From contig OW028584.1 in NCBI GenBank assembly GCA_932294295.1, positions 31,667,231-31,731,230 of the forward strand: 64,000 bases of DNA. The letters are read 5' to 3'. This DNA comes from Alitta virens. Its lineage: Eukaryota; Annelida; Polychaeta; Phyllodocida; Nereididae. Numbering within the stretch: position 1 is the first letter of the stretch; each line of letters begins with the position of its first letter. Below are positions 38,101-51,452 of this stretch, one piece after another. The notes below the pieces were generated by a model. It saw only the letters and a list, made by a program, of their open reading frames with translations, did no database searches and had not been told where the DNA came from. The position numbers and the translations under genes are program-made.

Positions 38101-41100
38101 CAGCCCAACAAAGCAGCCCATTGTCTGACTCAATAATGGCTCAGTGTTGGCTCAGTCTGTTTGGTCCAATTGGTGACTTTCTGTCTGCCCAGTGTACTAT
38201 TGAGTGTTACCGAGTAACCCAAGCAGAGACCCTATTTAGTGCAAAACATGACTAGATTTTCATGATACTACTCAAATACATAGGAAATAAATGGACTAAA
38301 TCATTTAGACCAAAATTGATTTTAGACACAATTTTAGCATTTAACCATAAAAAAAAAGCTGAAAATTTTCTTCCTTTTGGTTACATGTTAAATTATTGTA
38401 TCTTGAGCCTCCAGTTTTTCAGAATGAAGCATCTGTAAGATAACCCATAAACTTCTAAATCAGTGATGATTAGCCTGGAACACTTCCAGTCAGAAAGTGA
38501 AGGTATCTGCAAGCACAAGCTTAGGCTTTGATGCGGACCAGCCATGCTGAAATACACAGAATGTCTGCCTCTTCTGGATGTATTCCAGATTTATGTACAA
38601 AACCTTGTTATAACAGATATGTGGAAATGTTCCATGCTATTTCAGTAATAAATCTAATCTTGATATGCTAGAATAGTTTAATACTAGTACTTAGGCCGAT
38701 CAGAAAATCTCTCTGTAGTTCTAAACATGCTGCTGATTTTCAAAAATTAGTGTATTGGATCACCTGAACCTAGCGTATGAACAAGTCAACCCAGCTTTGT
38801 AAAAATCTGAGACAACCAATGTTTCATATTCTCCTCGTTTTTTCTCAGAAACAGCCTTAATTAAGTGTTTATAGGAATGGAAACATGAATTAGTGGATGA
38901 GAGAGAGCATGTATGAGCTTTTAGGACTTGAGGGTGCACTAAAATGAAATTTGCACTTTTTCAATTTTGTAAGTCCCATGAAAGAATATACCCTGAAATA
39001 CTAATTTCCTGAATCCTAGGTTAGTCAATTTAAGATAACATTCTCAAGCCAGAATAGCTACATTTTAGGCAGTAGCTCATTACATATGCATGATGTGACA
39101 TCAGGAGTTTATTGTTCTGACCAGGGGTCAAATGCAAGGGAATCACTGAGGCATGACCAAGAAACAAGGATGCTCAGCATCACAGCTTACCTGTTATTTA
39201 CTAACAAAGTATGGGATATTCCTGTTTTTTAGTGTTATTATGCCAGTATATACAGTGTGACTTGTGAATGGTTGTTCACTTCCATTCCAGCACTTTGATG
39301 AAATACAAAAAATTTCATTTTAGGGCATCCTTAAGCATTTCAACAGAAGCAGTATATTCTGACATAATGGAGATTTTATTTTTCTTTTCAGTGTTTTATC
39401 ATAGCTTTACTTGAGAAAATAAATGTTTGCATTACAAACTACAATGTATGTCACTTTATGGAATTAATTCTATCTGGTCTCTAAAATTACCACTGATACT
39501 CTATATTTGAATACACACATGGATGTTAAATGTGAAATTCCAAAGTTTTTTTATTTTATTTATTTTTTACCTGGGTTTAATTTGTCAACATAACATGAGG
39601 TCTGTGTATGTTTTAGCTTAGCTGCATGAAAAATTATTTTGAGCTGCTGGTATAATTTTATATCTTACATATTATGACATGCCTTTAATTGTTTGGTGTT
39701 AAATGTGTCTTGAATTTCATTCAGGATCACTTTTGTATATTTTCATTACAAAAGGTACATAATGAAAATAAATTATGTTTGCTTGCTTAACAAAATCTGT
39801 CCAGTGTAAATGCACAATATGTTTTCTCAGTCTAAGCGTACATTTTCTGATGTTTTATGCTCTAAGATTGCTGCTTAAGTTGACATTGCACTGTTAATTA
39901 AAGAAAAGCTGCGTTTTCATCTTAAATAAAGATTTTCTAACTTTATCTTTTTAAGTCATTATCATATCACTCATTAAATATACACACAGGCTTCTTATCA
40001 CCAACAAAGGGCAGTGATGCATTCAACTAACTGTGCCTTGGGCATTAGTTGCTCCTCAATTAATCTTTTTAATTTTGCACTCATAGGCTGAGCATTCACA
40101 CCTGTTGATATTGTAATGAACTATACAGTCATTTAGTCATGTGCCATGTTACCATATTCTGCTCTGCCATAAGCAATAGAAGCCTGTCATCATATTTGGC
40201 TGTGCTACAAGCCAATCAAAGCCTGTTATCATATTAAGTTGTGATGGGATGGCATAAGTTCTTAGATGTTACTAGTCTCAGAATTGTTCAATAGGAGGAA
40301 GCCAGAAACACCACAGTGAACAAGTTAATGTGCACATTACAGAGTGACAGCAAACACTATGCAAAATATTGATGATAATATACAATAAACTGTGACATAT
40401 CGCTGGTTAAAAAAACAGTTATTTTTTTTTAAACCACACTGATGATAATAGTACAACAAATAGCTAGCTTTTTTCACAGTACTGCTGATGAGTATGTAAC
40501 ATTAAAGCATTGTATACATGCAAAGTACAAACATTCAGCCTTTCCTTTTTTCAGTGTTTTTTATTTTGCAAGTATAATTCTGCAGTGTGACTCTATAAGG
40601 TTGCTCACTTCAATTCCAACACTTTGATGAAACGAAACAAACAAAAAATCCATTTTTAGGACACCTTTTACAGTACCAACATTAGCAGTATACTCTGACA
40701 TAACTAACACTTTTAATTTAATTACAGTTTTGTTAATTTGTCAACATGACATGTGGTCTGATTATGTTTAAATTAGCTCTGCATCAAAAAGTAAATAGAA
40801 CTGGTGGTTTATAACGTATTTCCCTTATAAAAAAATGCAATTGTTCAGTAACAAGTATAACTTACACTGTGCATTATTATTCCCCCGTTAAATTTAAGAA
40901 ATGAAATTTCATTTTATATGTGATATGAATACTCCTATTATTGTTAAAATTTTAAAAGCAAAATATGATTTTGTTAATTTTACATCTTACATATTACGAC
41001 ATGCCTTTAATTGTTTGGTGTAACCTGTTTCTTAAATTTCATCCAATAACTCACTATTTTGTATATTTTCATCGCAAAAAGGTATGTAGAAGAACCTTTT

Positions 41101-43316
41101 ATTTTGCTAGCTTAACAAAATCTGTCCAGTGTAAATGCACAATATATATTTCAAGTCAAGGAATACATTTTCCGATGTTTTGAGCACTCAGAATGCTGCT
41201 TAAGTTAAAATTACTATGTCTCAAGATATAGCATAGGCAAATAATAATATAAGCCAATACTACCTTCTTGTCTCATGACATTTTTTGCCATTTCATGCTC
41301 ATTTGTACACAGGAATTAAACTTTAAGGTACAATAAATAATATGAATAGTTTTTCATGCCATCAAAAACTCAATATGTAAACAAACCCAATGATGACATC
41401 ACAATACTGAACATTGGTCATATCCATTGTTTCCAATGTTTTGGTCTGGATTTTCTCTCAATGTATTATTTTTTTATTAATGTCTGATAAAATCATTAGT
41501 TTACCCAAATGGAGTGTGCCTGATTAATAAAGGTTATTTTCGGCTATTTTATGGAGTCTCAGAAATTGCCAATTTGACGGACAGTGCAGCTTTAAGTTGA
41601 CATTGCACTGTTGATTTAAAAATAAAAAAATAAAATTTTCAGTGATTAAATATTTTTAAACTTTATTCTTGTTAAGTGATAATCATATCACTCATTAAAC
41701 ATACACAAATGCTTGTTATCACTAACAAAGGGCAATGATGCATTCAACTAACTGTGCCTTGGGCATTTTTTGCTCCTCAAATAATCTTTCAACTTTGCAC
41801 ACATGGGTTGAGCATGCACACCTGTTGATTGTAATGAGCTATACAGTCAGCCAAGCACATGTCATGTTTTCATATCATATTCTGCTCTGAATGGAAGCCT
41901 GTTATCATATTTGGTTGTGCTACAAGCCAATCAAAGCCTGTTATCATATTCAGCTGTGACACATAAGTTCTTAGATGTAACTGGTCTGCTTGTGTGCTTT
42001 GTTGTAAATGCACAATATATATATTTCAAGTCAAGGAATACATTTTCCGATGTTTTGAGCACTCAGAATGCTGCTTAAGTTAAAGTTACTATGTCTCAAG
42101 ATTTAGCATAGGCAAATAATAATATAAGCCAATACTACCTTCTTGTCTCATGATTTTTCTTTGCAATTTCATGCTCATTTGTGCACAGGAATAAACTTTA
42201 AGGTACAATAAATAATATGAATAGAGTTTTTCATGCAATCAAAAACTCAATATGTAAACAAACTCAATGATGACATCACAATACTGAACATTGGTTGATG
42301 ATGTCATATCCATTGTTTCCAATGTTTTGGTCTGGATTTTCTCTCAATGTATTATTGTTTTATTTTTTTATTAACGTCTGACAAAATCGTTAGTTCACCC
42401 AAATGGAGTGTGCCTGATTAATAAGCCAATCAAAGTCTGTTATCATATTCAGCTGTGATTGGCTGGCATAAGTTCTTAGATGTAACTTGTCTGCTTGTGT
42501 GCTTTGTGTAGGCATTATTGTTCAATAGGAGGAAGACAGAAACACCACAGTGAACAAGTTAATGTGCACATGACAGTGACAGCCATCACTATGCAAAGTA
42601 TTAATGACACTATACAATATACTGTGCCACATCACTGATTTAAAAAAAAAAATGTTCAAACCACACTCTGATGATAATAGAACAACAAATAAATTCACAT
42701 AACAACTTTTGTTTAAGGGAAAATAGGAATAAAAAGAAAAAAACCTGATTTTCCAACCCCTGAATTCCATTGATATCCATACCAGCACCAAATCATTTCA
42801 CTTTTCATGTGCTTTCAATCTTAATTTTTTACAGTGCTTTTGATCTAAGCTTTTCACAGTACTGCAGATTAGTATGTAACATTAAAGCATTGTATACATA
42901 CAATGTACGAGCATTCAGACTTTCCATTTTTTTGTGTTATTAGTATGCAAGTATATGCAGTGTGACTTGTGAAAGGTTGTTCACTTCAATTCCAACACTT
43001 TGATGAAACAAAAAAAACAAAAAAAGTCATTTTATGTACACCTTTTTTCATACCAACATATTCTGAAATAATTAACTCTTCTAATTTTCTTATCAGTTTT
43101 GTTAATTTGTCAACTTGACATGTGGTCTGTTATTTTACACTTATCGCCTGGGGGCTGAAACATCAAAGGTTAATTATGCACAAATTAGCATAAAACAAAC
43201 GTAGCCCGGGGGCGAATTTGGAGGGACAGGGATCTGTGGCCACAGCTCAATATGATATCAGGCCCCTGAGGGCAAATAACTAGCTTATCGTGATATCATA
43301 TCGGCCTGTCTGTAGT
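35147..43316 (-). repeat. Right arm of foldback element
   Basis: Reverse complement of the left arm. Pair sum is 70029 inside about 40470 and 69882 outside it, owing to a 147-bp deletion between CAACAAATA and GCTAGCTTTTTT. Single-base differences are scattered through the arm. Confidence 0.85.
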
Positions 43317-43322
43317 GACGTC
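43317..43322. repeat. Target site duplication GACGTC (right)
   Basis: Partner of 26560-26565. Confidence 0.65.
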
Positions 43323-43355
43323 CTCTGGTGTTTAGTTTTCAAGTCTGTAGAATTG
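43317..43355. mobile_element. MITE family A, copy 2, right part
   Basis: GACGTCCTCTGGTGTTTAG then TTTTCAAGTC matches the end of the intact copy at about 17438-17465 (GGCATCCTCTGAAGTTATG, TTTTCAAGTC). This shows the giant palindrome is an insertion into the MITE. Confidence 0.7.
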
Positions 43356-44187
43356 GCTGTAAGGCCTTTGGTTTGTGAATGACTTTCTCCCTGTAGCATT
43401 TTTGTCTAGAATATCAAAAGGCTCCAATTCTCATCTACGTATCTTCACCTGAGAGGTTTATGTTCATCATTCCGTTTGGTAATCCGTTCTACTATTTGTT
43501 AACTTAATTAAATTATTTCCAAATTTGACACAAAATAATTAGTTGCCTTATAACCACACAAATATCAAGACTGAGAGACCACAATTGCATGCTAATACAA
43601 GGTACTTGTATGTCTTTATCGTAGGAATTGCTTTAAGGAGTTCAAAGAATTTTTTTTCTAGTTTTGTTCCAAACTGGAAGTAACCGTTTATTTAATTGGT
43701 TGTCCTAACTGTTGGTGGCAGTTCACTTGATCTTTATTGGGAATAATAGCGAGCCATTGAACACACACCAGTGCCATGTTTTTTTTTGGACATTTCTGGT
43801 GACACTTGTCATACAATTAGGGTTGTTTTCTAAAACTTTTTACTCACTGCTAGAATATATTGGGCTAAAAATATCCAATTACTGACCAAACTTACTTTTG
43901 TTTTGTTTTATCTACAATAGAAGCTTCCGCTAAAAGACATTCTTGCAGTGAACTTTAGTTCGTAGATATAACAGTTGTTTTTCATTGCATCTCCTTCATG
44001 TTAACTGAACCTTTCACATCAAGTGACTCCATCCTCTTATTGCTGAGCAGTAATTTTGCCATGGCATTTCTTTGTCACTGAACTTATATTTGGTTAACTA
44101 AATTGAATGGTAAAATGTTTCAGAGAGAGAGGATACAGTAATAAAATACCACATTAGGTCAATCTGAGGCCAATAATGTACTGCCAA
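43356..44187. other. No gene or repeat recognised
   Basis: AT-rich unique-looking sequence with no long frame or clear repeat. Confidence 0.5.
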
Positions 44188-44794
44188 CACAAAACCAACA
44201 TCAATCCAACATCTAGCCAACACTGAGCCAACTTCAAACCAACTTCAAACCAACAGCCGTATCACGTGAAATAGCAGGTGATGCAGCTGGGTGACCTAAT
44301 GGTTAAGGCATCCGCCAATTCTACATTGGCCCGCTCTGCTGAAGGTCCCAGGTTCAATGCTCGGCCCAGACACTCTTCATGAGCTACATCCCAGCAGCTG
44401 GATGTCGATCGCATAAGAAGTTAAATTGGAGGTGACTGGTACTCAGTGTCTGTGCTGAGGCAAGTAAAAGACCCCACCCATGGGGTAAATGTGAAACATG
44501 GTGTGGACTTCAAGCCTTATCATCTCATCAGTAGACATTAGACATTAGGCAACATCAAGCCAACATCAATCCAACATCAAGCCAACATCAAGCCAAAATC
44601 TAGCCAACATCAAGCCAACATCTAGCCAACATCAAGCCAAAATCTAGCCAACATCTAACCAACATCTAACCAACATCCAACCAACACTGAGTCAACTTCG
44701 AACCAACTTTAAACCGACTTCAAGCCAACATCAATCCAACATCAATCCAACATCAAGCCAACATCAGGCCAACACCAAGCCAACATTGAACCTA
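44188..44794. repeat. 11-bp minisatellite (CAACATCAAGC-like), interrupted by a SINE
   Basis: Units such as CAACATCAATC, CAACATCTAGC, CAACACTGAGC and CAACTTCAAAC: about six before 44255 and about 22 from 44549 to 44794. The array is split by the SINE at 44283-44530, so the array predates that insertion. Confidence 0.85.
44283..44530 (+). mobile_element. tRNA-derived SINE inserted in minisatellite
   Basis: GCAGCTGGGTGACCTAATGG head, GGTTCAATGCTCGG B box, then the body TCAGTGTCTGTGCTGAGGCA and CCATGGGGTAAATGTG. Lacks the TATC tail. Confidence 0.8.
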
Positions 44795-46194
44795 GCTGCA
44801 TGTCAGAAGCAAGAATATATTATTGTTCACAAAAGTCGAAAAGACCAGGAAAACATTAATTTCAGGCAGGTGGTTTTTGTGTTTTTGTGCTTCAATGGAC
44901 AACAACAAGTCCTCCCAGACTGATTAATGCCACGAGGAAGACACACTCCATTGTGGATTGTACGCTTTAACGGCTTGACATTGAGCTTTATGAATTTCTG
45001 GTTCTGGAACTTTCGTAAATTGTCCATACATCAAAGTGAGTGCAACACTATTAAAAATCTCTAAAAAAAACTTTCCTTTATTTTGATAGCCAATGAAAAT
45101 GAAATGATAGGTAAAAATACTCAACATTTTGGGGATTCTGATTACGAATGTACTAAATTTTCTGAGGGATATTGTAAAAATTATTTTCAACTGGAAATCA
45201 TGAACTTACAGTCACTTCAAAATACCATGTATTCCAAAGTTCTGGCATGGTAGTAGGCCGAAATACTCTGTGAGGCAGTTTTTCGGACTAGCATGGTAGG
45301 ATACATCCCAACATTCCTTATTCTATAGTAAGCATATATCCAATGGGATATTTTTAAAGCAAATACAATTCATGTCCACTTGAATTTATATGCATCTAAG
45401 CATCCAGACCATCCTTATGTTAAAGCCATTTGGACTGAGTATTTGCAAAACAAAGAAAGATTTCAACAAGTATAAACAAATATCACTGGGACCAGCTAAT
45501 GTGTATGCACAAAAGCCATATGTACTGCTGTTTTTGTTTTTTCAATTCTGAGTGGAAATGCAAATTGTGTCCTTGAGAGGAAAACTCAGTGAAAAGAACA
45601 TAGGGTAAAATGTCATCCATTATCTGGCATGCAGTGTAGCGAGTACTGTACGTGGTGCACACAGATATTGTAGTCTGTATTATCTAAATTAACAAGCATT
45701 AAACGAAAATAAACAAAGATTATTATCACATGTATATTAACCAGGGCGTAGCCAGAAAATATGTATTACAAACAGGGGGCGGATTATCTTGACCAAACAA
45801 AAATCAATGCCACAAATCAATTTAATTAATGATATCTAATGATATTAATAAACCTCTGACATCATATGGTGGAGGTAGCCACAGATCTTCTTATATATTG
45901 CAAAATTTTCTTACCTTACCTTATCTTACCAAATCAGTGCAAACAGAGAAGCAGCAGAGGTCAGCACTTCCTGGTGGTGGTTGATTAGGGCTTTACGTCC
46001 TGTATTTCTGCACCTGATGAGCTAATTAGGACAGGTAGGGACCATGGCAATGAGACGAAGGATATAAAAGTACTTACTACTTGATGAGTTATTGCAAACT
46101 GATGCCAAAGATTCCAACGCTCTATGTGACTAATGTCTCAATGCTATTTGGTCTGAAGCTTAGTCAGCCTATATGACCAGCTGCCTGAGGCAAA
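44795..46194. other. No gene recognised
   Basis: Short chance frames only (44827-45190 minus strand has two overlapping ones with no motif). Confidence 0.5.
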
Positions 46195-46455
46195 TGTAAT
46201 GGTGAGATGATAAAGCTTGGAGTCCACACCATGTTATGCATTTACCCCACAGTTGGGTTTTTTTACTTGCCTCAGCATAGACACCAAGTACAAGGCACCT
46301 CCAATTTAACGTCTCATGCGATCGACATCCAGCTGCTGGGATGTAGCTCATGAAGAGTGCCTGGGCCTGGAATCGAACCCGGGTCCTGGGACCTTCAGCA
46401 GAGCTGGCCACTGTGGAATTGGCGCATGCCTTAACCATTAGGCCACCCAGCTGCT
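46195..46455 (-). mobile_element. tRNA-derived SINE
   Basis: Minus-strand copy with head AGCAGCTGGGTGGCCTAATG, B box GGGTTCGATTCC and the shared body. Closest to the 44.3 kb copy. Confidence 0.8.
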
Positions 46456-47058
46456 ATTTATACTGTATGGTCACATGTTTTACAACCAGTCGCCAATGAT
46501 CTCAACTAGTGCCCAGTAGTCTTTCATCGAATATGTGACATGTTGAAGGTTATTGTGTTTTGGTCTTGTCAAAGAGTCTTTGGCGATTGTACATGATCTT
46601 TTATAATCACTCTTTAAAGATCACCCAAGACTATCATGGACCAATTTCATTCAAGATTGTTCAAGACTTGTCTACAACCATTGTGCTATGAATCTATAAT
46701 AAATTTAAGACAACTTAAGATCAGTTGAGAAGCATCTGAGATGATCACAAGTGACAATTTCATGTAGGTTGTCTTTTCCTGTGACTGGGGCTTGACCGAT
46801 CAACCTTTACACAAAGACTTGAGTTTTCCTTATGACACTGTTACAATCCCATTCGACATGTTTTCAATTCATTGTTATCTACCCAAGCATATATTTGTCA
46901 AATACATTAATTGTCCACAATGTTTTTATGTTAAGTTATTACTATACAAGTTACAGTAGCAAAGAAAAACAACAGAAGAATACTAAAAGTTTAGATTGAC
47001 CAGGTAGCAAACACTTGCCAGTCTTAAATATTATAAAATCAGTATCTGTCCGATATAT

Positions 47059-47250
47059 GTCGTTCGGATGAGACGCTAAATTGGCGGTCCCTTGTACTCA
47101 GTGTCTATGCTGAGACAAGTAAAAGATCCCTCCCATGGGGCAAATGTGTAACATGGGTGGACTCCTCTCTCTCTCACCTCATCAATCAACCCTCGATAGC
47201 GGCAAGAACTTGTCTTAGAGGGCTGAACTTCCCATATCTATCTATCTACA
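47059..47250 (+). mobile_element. SINE, 3' half with TATC tail
   Basis: Body from GTCGTTCGGATGAGACG to GGCAAGAACTTGTCTTAGAG and a (TATC) tail. Shows the unexpanded CTCTCTCTCTCACC stretch that became a GAGA array at 16.2 kb. Confidence 0.75.
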
Positions 47251-47810
47251 TCCGTCCCAAATAAATGTAACAAAACCTGTAGGCGAGGAAAGACTTGCAC
47301 ACCAAGTCCTAAACATATAGTTGTGTAAGTGTATACATTTAAAATATAATTTAGGCAGCAAGTCTTTGTAGCTAGCTATCTCAGACTGGTCATCTGTCAG
47401 GTCAGAATAAATGTAACAAAATCTGTAGATGAGAAAAAAAAGAAGACATTTACAAACACACTTGTGTTAAAACTTCAAGCAAGCACTTTGCGGCCAGTGA
47501 TGTGCCTCAGGTGACAGGCATTAGACAACGGTACGGTGGATCCGTCTTATTTCACGGTGGTTAGGCACATGATTGCCAGATTAGTTTCTCCAATAAGAAT
47601 ATCATTCCGGTCAAGAGGTATCCTCTTGCACAACCGTGTGGAAAATTGAAGCGGTGCCATGAAGTAGCCTGTTGGTTTCATTAACATTAGGTTAACATCT
47701 AGTTTTTAAGTTGTCATGAAGGACCAGCAAATAACTAAGAAATCATCTATTGGCACAGAAACTCCATAGACACACAACAGGGAAGGGATGGTATATAACC
47801 CAGATAACAT

Positions 47811-47930
47811 TCCAAATCGTTTCAACGTCGGCGCGATGTCAACGATGTCAATACAATGTTGTAACGACCGTGGCCGATTTGGAAACGATGCTGGGCCGAT
47901 TTGGAATGCTATCGTGGAGATAGATAGATA
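47811..47930. mobile_element. Palindromic MITE, family B, copy 1
   Basis: Ends AACATTCCAAATCG / CGATTTGGAATGCTATC. Interior has GTCAACGATGTCAATACAATG and TGTTGTAACGACCG. About 120 bp, same family as copies at 56.8 and 57.6 kb. Confidence 0.75.
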
Positions 47931-49067
47931 GATTTTTTATTGACAGAGAGGTCAGTTAGCCTTTTAAATGAACACTGTCTCCTTGACCTAAATTTATTTA
48001 ATTTTTTATTTCGATTGTACGTTTTGAATGAACTTGATGTACCAAATACTAAAATACATGTAGATCTATTACCTTCCATATGCATAATATGATTTAGGTT
48101 CAGGGCCTGGAAAGTGTCCCACTTACTTCATGGTTGTTTCTTGACAAGTACAGAATACATTACTACTATAATCATATATGATAATAACTATTGAAAATAT
48201 TTGCACATTTGTCCACTGAAAGCAGTTATATCCTACACTATTCCATTCTGGATATTTACTACATGTATCGAAAAGAATCTGGTTCAGGGCATTCAATTTG
48301 GAGCATTTAGTAAATGTTCCACAACTGTGGCTGATTATTCCTATACGAACCATGGCAACAACCATCAGGAAAATTAAAGCACTTTGCGTGGAAAAACCAA
48401 GTCCTGTGGAGCATCACTGATTAGTCTCATTTAGCTTAGTGAGTCTTCTTTTTTTCTGTTCTGCAGTTTGTAATTTTGATCATGCCAAAAATAGGCCAGA
48501 CTGAGAAGCAATACATGTATGCAAATCTCTCTTGATAACATCATAGCATATAGGTCTGTTTGATGTATATTTTTTTATTCTGCTGGATTGGATCAGTGAT
48601 ACTTATCTTAAACTCAGCTCATGGTACTTGCGAGCTGCTAGATAAACAGATTTAATGATCTGGTGATAAGTGGGGCTTGTAACTTGCCTCAACAAAGACA
48701 CAGAGTACCAGGGATTCTGTTTAAGCTCTTTTTTTTGCCTTGTACTTTGCGGACATGTAATATTTCACTTTCTTAACACGTTAAATACAATATATATATG
48801 TCGGTCAAAAGCCTTTAGGCGGATTAATGTAATTACTTTCTCTCTACTCCTATATCTGAGGATAAATTAATGTTCTTTCTTTTACTCCAGACTATTTCCT
48901 ATCAAGTCATTGAATTACAGCCATTGAATTTCAGCAGAGTCTTAGCCAAGCTAAAGCTCATGTTTTTAGCAATATGATTTTATAATTATTATTTTATCTA
49001 TTTCACTTCATTGCACTGTGATATTAATCCACGTATATATTTCATGTTTTCTTCCTTATACATGGCC
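47931..49067. other. No gene recognised
   Basis: A possible tiny SINE remnant near 48679-48712 (CTTGCCTCAACAAAGACA); otherwise AT-rich. Confidence 0.45.
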
Positions 49068-49222
49068 AAATGTGCCACGTGCATTTTCCATGCGTTTGGT
49101 TAAATGCATGGAAAATGCATGGTTTTCACCTCATTTTAATTAGGCAAAAACCATACGTTTTCCATGCGTTTATCCTTCTCATGGAAAACACACATGGCAC
49201 ATTTGGCCATGTAACAGGAAAT
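49068..49222. mobile_element. Palindromic MITE, family C, copy 1 (TA-flanked)
   Basis: Ends TACATGGCCAAATGTGCC / GGCACATTTGGCCATGTA around repeated CATGGAAAACGCATGG motifs. The end-flanking TA fits a Tc1/mariner-type duplication. Confidence 0.75.
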
Positions 49223-49926
49223 ATAGCAGCCTGTGTACAATTGCCGCATGCCTTCAGGGTATGTCATTTTGTCTGTTCCTGGTGGAATTATGTTTGTCGA
49301 AGCAAAAGATAATCTCATCATCATTCTGCAGCCAATAATGACAGACCCTGCAATGTGCAGAGCACCTATTTCTGGATAAAGGGTAAGGCTGATATATGTA
49401 ATAACCCACTAATTAGGTTTCAGTATATATAGTTTGCCTGGATCTAGAGCACCATTTTGGCAGGGGTCACTGACACTGAAGTAGATGTAAGCATTGTGAT
49501 GATGTCATTTAGACTAAGTGACGTTTCGTTAGAATACAATTAATGGTGACATCACCATATTGTGCTGTATCTAACTACGTACACAAATCATCTTTGTTGT
49601 TAATTATTGATAATAAAAAAAAATGCACTGAAATTCAGGCTGTGTCAGCAATATGGCTGTCGTAATTGGTGGAGAATACCAGGGTATACATTAGGTAGTT
49701 CACCTAAATTAAGACAGTTGTTCAAGAGCAACCTCATTCAATAGACTGCACAATGTGTCCCTGCTGCCAGGGATAGAGATATGCACATCCCTTATTCTTA
49801 ACAAATATACAAAAATATTTTTACAATAGCGCTATTTTATATATCAATGTGACCCTGCTGTCATGGACAGAGCTATGCACATGCATTCTAGTTTCACTTG
49901 ACGTCCTGTTCTTACTCTATATATGT

Positions 49927-50083
49927 ACATGGCCAAATGTGCCAAGTGCGTTTTCCATGAGAAGGATAAATGCATGGAAAACACACGGTTTTTAGCTAAT
50001 TATAATGAGGCAAAAACCATGCATTTTCCATGCGTTTATCCAAACGCATGACAAACGCACGGGCACAATTGGCCATGTAGTTA
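49927..50083. mobile_element. Palindromic MITE, family C, copy 2
   Basis: TACATGGCCAAATGTGCCAA ... GGCACAATTGGCCATGTA. Interior order is inverted relative to copy 1, as expected for a near-symmetric foldback. Confidence 0.75.
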
Positions 50084-51332
50084 GTAAAATGAAAATAAGC
50101 AATATATTATGGCATAAAAGGATTCTCTCTCAAATAGGGAGGTGGGACCGGTGGGTATGTTGAATTCTTGATTGGTTTACAAAGATCAACAAGGTGCACA
50201 GTATCATGAATAATATTCCAGCAATATTCTCAGGCGTTTTCCACTTATCTTATCATGCAAGGTTTTCAGAAATGTTACCCTAATGAATATAATAATTGCA
50301 AGTATGAACAATGATAGATATGCCTGCAGGATGAAAGATGAAATTATTGTTTGAATGGGACAGAATGTATCCAACTGCGCATCAATAAATTTGTGATTAA
50401 AATGTTTTTTACAGCGCTGGAGGAAAAGAAAACTAGTGTGAAAAGTTGTGGAAATTATAGATAAGATATTGATTCTTAAAACTCTTTTGCTGGATATTAT
50501 CCTGTAGCTGACATTTTAATTAAAGAAAACAATATACTGCAATTTACTGCAAATTTAAGAGACATAGACTTGGGTGCTAAAATCTCTCAACGTGAAATTT
50601 AGATGATATCCATACCTCATCCCAGGTCATTAAAATTCAGATATAATTGGCTTGTCATACTATATTCAACATTTTATCTATAGAATATCTATGAAACTGA
50701 TTAAAACTTTCACAAACTATACTTATAAATATGATATGGGTGAAGATGGAATTTAAGGATCGTTCATACAAAGCAAAGTGCAAGCATTTGAGAGGCCATT
50801 AAAACAATATAACAAAAACGTCACAGCAATTATGTTACAGATCGTGTACATGTGAATACAATTTAATTTCAGATAGAAACCTGTCAGTGATTAGTCTTCT
50901 AAATTGCTTTTCTAATATAAGAAAAACGTGAACATTAATGAAGTAATCTAATTTGTATTAAGTGCACGCAATTTGGACATATAGGAGACATATTTCGATA
51001 TGATTAAATTTCTTGTTCATGTTGAAATTCATGCTAAAATTGATTTATGACAAAGCACATTTCTTAGCTTGATTAAACTGCCAATCTTGAGACAAATGCA
51101 TTGTTTCGAATTGAAAGAGTTGCGACATATAATGGAAGCTTTTCATTTATTTCCATTGTAGTCATGCACAATAGTTGCAGGTCTACAAGAGTAGATTGTT
51201 TTGGCCATTATATAGAATAATAATCCATCTTGACAATTAAGAGAGCTTTGTAATAATTTAAGCTGTCGAAATGAAGAACTCTTAGAGCAAGGAGAGTTCA
51301 TAGTCATCTCCCTGAAGTAACCAGAACAACAT
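50084..51332. other. No gene recognised
   Basis: AT-rich DNA with no supported feature. Confidence 0.5.
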
Positions 51333-51452
51333 TTGGATAAACGCATGGAAAACGCATGGTGTTTGCCTAATTATAATTAGCTAAAAACCATGCAATTTCC
51401 ATGCGTTTATCCTTCTCATGGAAAACGCACGTGGCACATTTGGCCATGTAGG
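51333..51452. mobile_element. MITE family C, copy 3 (one end missing)
   Basis: Starts inside the element (GGATAAACGCATGG) and ends GGCACATTTGGCCATGTA. A further bare end (ACACAATTGGCCATGTAG) lies at about 51722-51741. Confidence 0.65.

Larger units (their letters stand above)
26566..43316. mobile_element. 16.75 kb non-coding foldback transposon with 6-bp target duplication
   Basis: Ends 5'-ACTACAGACAGGCC ... GGCCTGTCTGTAGT-3'. GACGTC is duplicated on both sides (26560-26565 and 43317-43322). Left arm 26566-34882 (8317 bp), right arm 35147-43316 (8170 bp), spacer 264 bp. The arms are near-identical with scattered SNPs, and the right arm lacks 147 bp near 40470. No open frame has a recognisable domain, so the element is non-autonomous. 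A 6-bp duplication with long TIRs occurs in Polinton, Dada and IS3EU groups; the termini alone do not decide. A 10-bp inverted motif (ATATGATATC/GATATCATAT) lies just inside each end. Confidence 0.82.

Noticed and set aside
26566..43316. Second giant palindrome as an assembly artefact
   Set aside because: The arms differ by SNPs and a 147-bp deletion, and the insertion has a target duplication in a known MITE.
44188..44794. CRISPR-like array
   Set aside because: Contiguous 11-bp units without unique spacers in animal DNA; a minisatellite.
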